Part shown: positions 6,386 through 11,297 of the stretch, one piece after another
Layout: every line of letters begins with the position of its first letter
How positions within the stretch are numbered: the first letter of the stretch is position 1
NCBI GenBank assembly: GCA_964507095.1
Contig: CAZDOS010000052.1
Location: 1 to 11,297, forward strand
Source of the DNA: RGIG3102 sp964507095
GTDB lineage: Bacteria > Bacillota > Clostridia > Oscillospirales > Ruminococcaceae
Length of the DNA stretch: 11,297 nt
Direction: 5' to 3'
Made by a program: the position numbers and the translations under genes
The notes under the pieces: model-generated
What the model was told of the DNA's origin: nothing
The model's input: only the letters and a program-made list of their open reading frames with translations
Database searches by the model: none

Positions 6386-8496
6386 AGGACAGGAAACGTG
6401 CCGTCATCCATATGGCATTCCTTATCATCCTTTGGGTGGTGATGACCTTTCTGGCTGACAGTCTGCTAGTGATGAAGAGAGCCTATGACAGAGGTGAAAA
6501 CATGATACTTGCCCTGGCCGGAAGGACCTTTGTGGACTATTGGCGGATCGTGTACGCTTTTCCGGTCTCTCTCCGGCTAACGGCATATCTGCAAATGAGA
6601 CTGGGCAGGAGAGAAGGATCGGAGGGACTGCTCACTCCGAGAAGGAAGATATACGGTGACTCTGACTGGCTCACCTTCGAGCAGGCAAAGGCCTCTGCTG
6701 ATCTTGAGACGGGAGAGATGGACCGGATATCAGGCCCGATACTGGGACGGTTCGACAGGCGGGGCAGGAGATGCGTCGCACTGTCTAAGAACACGCTCTC
6801 CAACAGGAACATATGCGTGATAGGAAGCGCCGGAAGCGGAAAGAGCTGGAGCTTTGTGAGGCCGGCCATATTCCAGGCGGTGAAGAGGAATGAAAGCCTG
6901 GTGATAACCGATCCGAAGGGAGAGCTGTACGAATCCACCTACAGCCTCCTGGCACGGCAGGGTTACAGGATATGGGTGTACGACCTCACGGACCCGGAGA
7001 GGAGCGATGCATGGAACTGCACCCGGGAGATCTATGACAGAAGGACCGGAAACATCTCCGACACCAAGGTGATCGAGTTCTGCGACATAGTCATGAAGAA
7101 CACGGGCGAGGGGAAGGAGGACGGCTTCTGGGGAGTCGGAGAACAGAACCTGTTCAAGGCTGCCCTCACCTGCTGCGCACTTACAAGGGAAAACGTTCTG
7201 AAGGACATTTACCGGAAGGAGGGCGCGAGACTGGCGGCACTCATTGGAACGGCAAATCGGAAACAGCTTTCTTCAGCTCTCGACCCGACAGATCCGGACA
7301 TCTCCATGAATGAGAGGAAAAACACGCTGAAGGCCCTGATGGAGCTGTCCGGCGAGGAGCGGACGGATAGGTTGGCTGAGATAGAAAAACTGGCCCCGGC
7401 CTTTGATCTTTCATCGGTACTTCATATGCTCACCCTCCCGATAGCGTCCATAGAAGCCAGATTCAGGCGGATGCCCTCCTCAAGCGTTGCGGGGATAGCC
7501 TGGGCGACCTTCAAGAACAGTGCCGCAAACGCGAAGCCGGGCTTTGTGGGAGGACTGAGCCAGAGACTGCAGCTGTTCATGTCCAGGGACATTAGAAGGA
7601 TAGCCACCAATGACGATATATCCTTTGAGGCGATAGGCAGGGAAAAGATCGCTCTGTTCTGCGTCATATCCGATTCCAGCGAAGGCATGAAGGTGCTCTC
7701 CAGCCTCTTCTTCACCTTCCTGTTCAAGGACCTCAAGGAGGCACGGGACATGGAGGGACCGCACAACAGGAGATGGGTCAACGTCATATGCGATGAGTTC
7801 GCCAATCTGGGAGTGATCCCCGAGTTCGACAAGGTCCTTTCAACAGCCAGGAGCAGAAGGATAAACATATCCATAATCCTGCAGAGCATCATGCAGCTCA
7901 ACAACAGGTACAAGGCTGCCGGTCCGATAATAACCTCCAACTGCGACACCCTCATATTCCTCGGAGGCAATGACCTGGAGACCACCCGGTACATATCCGA
8001 GCTTTCGGGCATACAGACGGTGGTGAGCAGCTCTGTCTCAAAGAAGGACAACGGCTCACTGCTGGAACGCTCCAACAGGAACGTGACCGAAGGGAACCGG
8101 AAGAGATATCTCATCAATGCCGATCAGGCGAGAAGACTGTCTCTGGATGAGGAGCTGGTCTACCACAGAGGACTGGTCATGGCAAGACTGTACAGATGCG
8201 ATTACAGAAAGATGTCCTTTGCCCGAATGGATCATCCCCCCTCGAGACTGTCTGACAGGCCCAAGGCGAGAGATAAGTATTCACACACGGAGCACAAGGA
8301 TGCCTTCTTCTCCTCGGATCCCGGTTTCAGGACCCGGATGGCCAGAAAACGGGAGAGGAGCAGGAAAGAAACCGAGGGAGCGGTAGACATGGATGACGTG
8401 CACAGGCTCATGAAGGAGACGGCAGCTGCCATGGCGCAAAAAAGCCTTGAAAACAAGGGGAAGACCGGAGAAGGCGCGGATGACTGGAGGCTTTAG
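6382..8496 (+). CDS. VirD4/TraG-family type IV coupling protein
   Basis: A 704-residue ATPase predicted to bring the relaxase-DNA complex to the secretion channel and drive DNA transfer at the inner membrane. The N-terminus has a membrane helix at about 8-31 and a second hydrophobic stretch around 52-70. Walker A is GSAGSGKS (148-155). It is followed by the family-typical ITDPKGELYE. Walker B is VICDEFANLG with Asp471 and Glu472, and a downstream SIILQSIMQL segment is characteristic of VirD4/TraG proteins. The charged C-terminal tail after about residue 610 is probably cytoplasmic and may bind substrates. Length is normal for the family. The TTG start is chosen from the strong AAAGGAGG upstream. 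This is the last gene of the tightly packed block; an 80-base gap follows. All key residues are present, so it is likely functional. VirB4-type ATPases share the fold, but the DEFANLG and DPKGE motifs point to VirD4. Confidence 0.93.
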   Translation: MKDRKRAVIHMAFLIILWVVMTFLADSLLVMKRAYDRGENMILALAGRTFVDYWRIVYAFPVSLRLTAYLQMRLGRREGSEGLLTPRRKIYGDSDWLTFEQAKASADLETGEMDRISGPILGRFDRRGRRCVALSKNTLSNRNICVIGSAGSGKSWSFVRPAIFQAVKRNESLVITDPKGELYESTYSLLARQGYRIWVYDLTDPERSDAWNCTREIYDRRTGNISDTKVIEFCDIVMKNTGEGKEDGFWGVGEQNLFKAALTCCALTRENVLKDIYRKEGARLAALIGTANRKQLSSALDPTDPDISMNERKNTLKALMELSGEERTDRLAEIEKLAPAFDLSSVLHMLTLPIASIEARFRRMPSSSVAGIAWATFKNSAANAKPGFVGGLSQRLQLFMSRDIRRIATNDDISFEAIGREKIALFCVISDSSEGMKVLSSLFFTFLFKDLKEARDMEGPHNRRWVNVICDEFANLGVIPEFDKVLSTARSRRINISIILQSIMQLNNRYKAAGPIITSNCDTLIFLGGNDLETTRYISELSGIQTVVSSSVSKKDNGSLLERSNRNVTEGNRKRYLINADQARRLSLDEELVYHRGLVMARLYRCDYRKMSFARMDHPPSRLSDRPKARDKYSHTEHKDAFFSSDPGFRTRMARKRERSRKETEGAVDMDDVHRLMKETAAAMAQKSLENKGKTGEGADDWRL

Positions 8497-8511
8497 AGAG
8501 GAGATGACAGT

Positions 8512-8537
8512 TGTGTAAAGACAAAATGCTTTACGCA
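8512..8537 (+). repeat. Hairpin between coupling-protein and S1-like genes
   Basis: TGTGTAAAG (8512-8520) can pair with CTTTACGCA (8529-8537) over nine positions with one wobble and an 8-base loop. There is no T-run, so it is not a standard terminator. It lies in the only gap between 3526 and 9544 and might be an RNA processing or stability element, or an operator half-site pair. Function is unknown. Confidence 0.4.
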
Positions 8538-8575
8538 CGGAATGGAGACATATTTAGTGTAAGAGAGGAGAAAGA

Positions 8576-9544
8576 ATGATGACAATGAACGAAAACGGCA
8601 TAAAAGAGGAAGCAATGCTTGGTCCTGTGATAGAGCAGGGCTCACGGCTGCTGAGGAAGACGGAGCAGGTCAGCCAGCTTGATGACATAGAACGGATAAA
8701 GTCGGCCATCAAGAACACAAGGATACTTGAAGGCACCTTTGCCTCGATCTCGCCCGGAGAGGAAAAAGCAGTCATATCGCTGTTCTGGAAGACGCTGAGG
8801 GTGGAGATAGACGGAGACGACTTCTTCCATTATTCCGATCTCAAGGACATGGAAAGCTCGTCTGCAACTGAGCGAGTGACCAGGCAGGTACAGATGGCAT
8901 CAAGGTATTCCGACAGTGTGGGAGACCGGGTGATAGGCTTCGTTCCCGTGGACATTTCCCGGGATGACGAGGGTTATCCCGTGGTAAAGGGCTCGAGAAG
9001 AAAGCGGATGGAGATAAAGAGAGACCTTTACTTTTTCTCGCCCAAGCCTCTGGCAGAGATCGGTTCCAGATCGATGGCATCCATAGTGACCAGAAATCCC
9101 AACTTCATAAGGGTCGAGGCCTTCGGCTGCGAGACCGTCATGGGGCGAGGCAGCCTTTCGGCCTTTGAGTACATAGGAGACCTGGAGGACAATGACAGGT
9201 TCAGCGTGGGGAGCCGGCTTGAGGTGGCCATCACGGGGTTGGAGACTGACAGAGGTACGGACACCGTAAGGCTGAAGCTGAGCCACCGCGCTGTGGAGCT
9301 GGCAAAAGGGAAGGTGGAGAAGGTGAGCCGGGACATGATAGGTCAGAGGTTTTCGGCAAATGTCATACGGACCAGCGGCGACCATTATATCCTGATGCTC
9401 AACGGCTACAGGAAGAGAGCCCTGGTCCACAAAAACGGCTACAAAAGTGAAGGAACGCTGCATAACGGAGACAGGGTATTCTTCATAGCCGACGGCGTGG
9501 ATGAACAGAGAGACCTTCTGATGGGAAGGTGCATAAAGAAATAG
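8576..9544 (+). CDS. S1-like, probable RNA-binding protein of the mobile element
   Basis: A 322-residue soluble protein with no signal peptide or membrane helix. Three beta-rich segments resemble S1/OB-fold domains. One covers about 47-155 and contains VGDRVIGFVPVDIS. One covers about 160-242 (ASIVTRNPNFIRVEAFGCE to VRLKLSHRAVEL, the latter a typical S1 ending). A shorter one covers about 253-320 (IGQRFSANVIRTSGDHYILML to RALVHKNGY). Single-stranded RNA or DNA binding is inferred from the fold; proteins of this kind accompany transfer genes in clostridial conjugative elements, but their role is not settled. GAGGAG at 8565-8570 supports the start at ATG 8576, or ATG 8579 just after it. It lies 80 bases downstream of the coupling protein on the same strand and with similar composition. 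No terminator separates them, so it is probably co-transcribed. It could otherwise be a diverged ribosomal S1 relative of chromosomal origin. Confidence 0.7.
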   Translation: MMTMNENGIKEEAMLGPVIEQGSRLLRKTEQVSQLDDIERIKSAIKNTRILEGTFASISPGEEKAVISLFWKTLRVEIDGDDFFHYSDLKDMESSSATERVTRQVQMASRYSDSVGDRVIGFVPVDISRDDEGYPVVKGSRRKRMEIKRDLYFFSPKPLAEIGSRSMASIVTRNPNFIRVEAFGCETVMGRGSLSAFEYIGDLEDNDRFSVGSRLEVAITGLETDRGTDTVRLKLSHRAVELAKGKVEKVSRDMIGQRFSANVIRTSGDHYILMLNGYRKRALVHKNGYKSEGTLHNGDRVFFIADGVDEQRDLLMGRCIKK

Positions 9545-9592
9545 AAACAGAGAGAAAAGAAAAAAGACTGGATACAGGCTTGTCCGCCCCGG

Positions 9593-9677
9593 CTCGACAG
9601 AACATTGATCGATGACTCGACATTATTTTGTCGAGTGCTCGACAAAACCGCAGAGATGTGGTATACTTTCTGTCGAG
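9593..9677 (+). promoter_or_regulatory. Operator cluster of five CTCGACA/TGTCGAG heptamers
   Basis: CTCGACA occurs at 9593-9599, 9616-9622 and 9638-9644, and its reverse complement TGTCGAG at 9629-9635 and 9671-9677. The middle copies form two overlapping inverted repeats. ACTCGACA/TGTCGAGT has a 6-base gap (9615-9636). TTTTGTCGAG/CTCGACAAAA has a 2-base centre (9626-9647). Copies cover the -35 region and the predicted start of transcription of the regulator gene, the expected layout for a repressor array. Confidence 0.8.
9639..9667 (+). promoter_or_regulatory. Promoter of the AlbA_2/ATPase regulator gene
   Basis: TCGACA (9639-9644), one change from TTGACA, is 17 bases from TATACT (9662-9667), a near-consensus -10. 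The -35 box lies inside one heptamer, and the start point near 9674 lies inside another at 9671-9677, so a bound regulator should block RNA polymerase. The ribosome binding site AAAGGAGG follows at 9681-9688. Confidence 0.75.
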
Positions 9678-9694
9678 TGAAAAGGAGGCAGGAT

Positions 9695-11188
9695 ATGGGA
9701 ATACCGATAAGCATCAGCGACCTTGTCAACAGAAGGACCATAGAATCGAACAGAGTAGAGCTCAAGAGCGGCTTCAACCCCGATGCCGTCATACGCACCA
9801 TCTGCGCTTTCGCCAACGATATAGACAATACCGGAGGGGGATACATCGTTCTCGGAGTGGAGGATGATAACGGAAGGGTCAGATATCCCATCAAGGGCCT
9901 GGAGCAGGACAGCATAGACGGCATAATGAAAAAGCTCAGAGAGTATTGCCACTACATCGAGCCGCTTTACGAACCGATAGCCGAGCCTGTCTTTTATGAA
10001 GGCATATATCTGATAGTGATCTGGGTCCCGGGAGGATACGGACGTCCCTACAAGGCGCCCAAGGAAGTCACGAAGCCTCATTCCCCGAAGTCCTACTATA
10101 TCAGGAAGTTTTCAAGCAGCGCAGCTGCGTCCAGAGACGAGGAGAGGGAGCTCTTCTACGTGTCCGGAAACATACCGTTCGATGACAGGCCGAATCTGGC
10201 GGCCGACATCTCCGACCTGGACATCGTCCTGCTGCGAGCACATCTCAAAGAGACCGGGAGCAGCCTGTATGAGGAATCCCTTTCGATGGACCGGCTGCAG
10301 CTGGCAAAAAGCATGCATCTCGTGGACGGGCCAAGTGAGGACATACGACCAAGGAACGTGGCCCTGCTCATGTTTTCTGAGAGGATAGAAGAGTTTTTCA
10401 GATACGCGAGGATCGAATTCGTCGACATTCCGGATGAGACCGGAAACGGGATGCTGGAAAGGACGTTCACGGGTCCGATACAGCGTCAGCTGAAGGACGC
10501 GCTTGCCTTTATCCACAACTATGTCATACAGGAAAAGGTCATCAAACTGGAGGACAGGGCTGAGGCGAAGAGAGTGTTCAACTATCCTTTCAGGGCTATC
10601 GAAGAGATACTTGCCAACGCCGTCTACCACAAGTCCTATCAGATCAATGAACCGGTAACGGTCAGAGTGGAGAAGGACAGGATAGAGATAACGAGCCACC
10701 CGGGCTTTGACAGGAGCATAACCGACGAGAAGATCGCACGGGGAAATCTCAGAGCGAGGACCTGCAGAAACAGAAGGATAGGGGATCTTCTGAAGGAGCT
10801 GAGACTCATCGAAGGAAGGAACACCGGATTTCCAATGGTCAGGAAGGCCCTGGAGGAGAACGGGTCGGATCCGTTCATTATAGACATGGATCCAGAGAGG
10901 ACATATGTTTCGATAATAATCCCGATACACAGAGAATTCCTCACTGAGAAGACAAACAGGAAGCGGGCTCTCTACGAAGAACTCATAGAAGAGCATCTTT
11001 CAAAACGTCCTCTGACGCTTACCGAGCTGGCAAGGGCGATGGGGTACAGATCCATATCCGCGAAGCTTTCCAGGACGGTGAAGAGCATGGCCGACAGAGG
11101 AAAGATCAGAAGGAGCATTTCGGACGGGTCGGTGATAAGATACTTCACCGCAGGGCTCAGCGTACTCGGACCGGCAGATCCGGATTAA
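9695..11188 (+). CDS. AlbA_2/Schlafen-type putative transcriptional regulator with ATP-binding domain
   Basis: A 497-residue cytoplasmic protein. The N-terminal region (about 15-145) is an AlbA_2 (formerly AAA_4, Schlafen-type) domain: the opening ESNRVELKSG, then AVIRTICAFANDIDNTGGGYIVLGVEDD, is characteristic. A GHKL-like ATP-binding region follows at about 295-405, with an EEILANAVYHK helix (Glu304, Asn308, His312), HPGFD (335-339), RNRRIGDLLKELRLIE and a glycine-containing NTGFP. The end (about 422-484) reads as a winged helix: LTLTELARAMGYRSISAKLSRTVKSMADRGKI. These proteins are usually annotated as ATP-binding transcriptional regulators; ligand and targets are mostly unknown. I start it at ATG 9695, six bases after AAAGGAGG. 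A longer frame to 9605 would read through the promoter and operators. It has its own promoter and terminator, so it is a separate unit, probably autoregulated, and may control the transfer genes. An anti-phage or anti-plasmid role is less likely but open. Confidence 0.88.
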   Translation: MGIPISISDLVNRRTIESNRVELKSGFNPDAVIRTICAFANDIDNTGGGYIVLGVEDDNGRVRYPIKGLEQDSIDGIMKKLREYCHYIEPLYEPIAEPVFYEGIYLIVIWVPGGYGRPYKAPKEVTKPHSPKSYYIRKFSSSAAASRDEERELFYVSGNIPFDDRPNLAADISDLDIVLLRAHLKETGSSLYEESLSMDRLQLAKSMHLVDGPSEDIRPRNVALLMFSERIEEFFRYARIEFVDIPDETGNGMLERTFTGPIQRQLKDALAFIHNYVIQEKVIKLEDRAEAKRVFNYPFRAIEEILANAVYHKSYQINEPVTVRVEKDRIEITSHPGFDRSITDEKIARGNLRARTCRNRRIGDLLKELRLIEGRNTGFPMVRKALEENGSDPFIIDMDPERTYVSIIIPIHREFLTEKTNRKRALYEELIEEHLSKRPLTLTELARAMGYRSISAKLSRTVKSMADRGKIRRSISDGSVIRYFTAGLSVLGPADPD

Positions 11189-11209
11189 TAAACACGCATT
11201 TACAGATAT

Positions 11210-11247
11210 GGCAGACGAGCCGGCAACGCCGGTCGTCTGCCTTTTTT
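11210..11247 (+). terminator. Strong intrinsic terminator after the regulator gene
   Basis: The left arm (11210-11224, starting GGCAGACGA) pairs with the right arm (11228-11241, ending CGTCTGCC) over 14 bp with one bulged G and an AAC loop. Six Ts follow at 11242-11247. It lies 21 bases after the stop codon and closes the transcription unit. Confidence 0.92.
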
Positions 11248-11267
11248 GGCGCTTATAGCATGAATAA

Positions 11268-11288
11268 ACCCCTGGTTCTACCAGGGGT
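11268..11288. repeat. Perfect 9-bp hairpin at right window edge
   Basis: ACCCCTGGT (11268-11276) and ACCAGGGGT (11280-11288) form a perfect stem with a TCT triloop. It comes 20 bases after the strong terminator, so a second terminator for the same gene is not needed. On the minus strand the hairpin is followed by TTTATT and could end a gene beyond the window. The compact CCCCTGG-type hairpin preceded on the minus strand by TTTTTAC also resembles the subterminal hairpins of IS200/IS605 elements. No transposase is visible here. Confidence 0.6.
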
Positions 11289-11297
11289 GGGTAAAAA

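Noticed and set aside
7422..8117. Minus-strand frame of 231 codons opposite the coupling protein
   Set aside because: The plus strand carries Walker B and other VirD4 motifs over this stretch, and the antisense frame has no ribosome binding site or recognisable domain.
9593..9677. CRISPR-like or LexA (SOS) interpretation of the repeated heptamers
   Set aside because: Spacing is irregular and orientation mixed, so it is not a CRISPR array. The core TGTCGAG does not match the Gram-positive LexA box (CGAAC-N4-GTTCG).
9605..9694. N-terminal extension of the regulator to an upstream ATT or other start
   Set aside because: It would translate through the operators and the -10 box, while AAAGGAGG sits at ideal distance from ATG 9695.
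1..11297. Relaxase, integrase, VirB4, tRNA, rRNA or CRISPR array
   Set aside because: I looked for these on both strands. No HUH or integrase catalytic motifs, no second Walker A/B ATPase apart from the coupling protein, and no cloverleaf-like or regularly spaced repeats were seen.

Overview
The window looks like part of a Bacillota (class Clostridia) genome or metagenomic contig. Strong AGGAGG-type ribosome binding sites, a TTG start, heavy use of AGG/AGA and ATA codons, intrinsic terminators with T-runs and a Gram-positive-style lipoprotein signal support this. No 16S or other phylogenetic marker is present, so the genus cannot be named. Two compositional regimes are visible by eye: bases 1 to about 2600 are AT-rich, and bases from about 3200 to the end are clearly more GC-rich.

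Left part (1-2130): a secreted M23-family metallopeptidase gene with a ricin-lectin-like N-terminal region and no proper 5' end. It begins exactly at a perfect 14-bp inverted repeat on the window edge. It converges on an unrecognised lipoprotein gene on the minus strand, with a bidirectional terminator between them. A minus-strand promoter lies upstream of the lipoprotein.

Middle (2166-3193): about 1 kb without a convincing intact gene. It holds a fragment of a multi-pass membrane protein (possibly the C-terminal part of an ABC-2-type permease), three short perfect palindromes within 100 bp, promoter-like elements and a strong intrinsic terminator. This is the junction between the AT-rich flank and the conjugation module.

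Right part (3194-8496): a tightly packed plus-strand operon for a type IV secretion/conjugation machine. It holds two tandem small VirB2-like membrane proteins, a VirB6/TrbL-like channel protein with a signal peptide, an exported M23 peptidase expected to open the cell wall, and a VirD4/TraG coupling ATPase. Neighbouring genes overlap or abut. No VirB4 ATPase, relaxase or integrase is in the window, so this is part of an ICE or plasmid, or an unusually organised or decayed one.

Downstream (8576-9544) is an S1-like, probably RNA-binding protein. It is followed by a separately promoted regulator (9695-11188) with AlbA_2/Schlafen-type, GHKL-like ATP-binding and winged-helix regions. The regulator promoter is embedded in five copies of a CTCGACA/TGTCGAG heptamer, including a 22-bp near-perfect palindrome. 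This is the best regulatory signal in the window and suggests autoregulation. The unit ends in a strong terminator, and the window closes with another perfect hairpin that resembles an IS200/IS605-type end.
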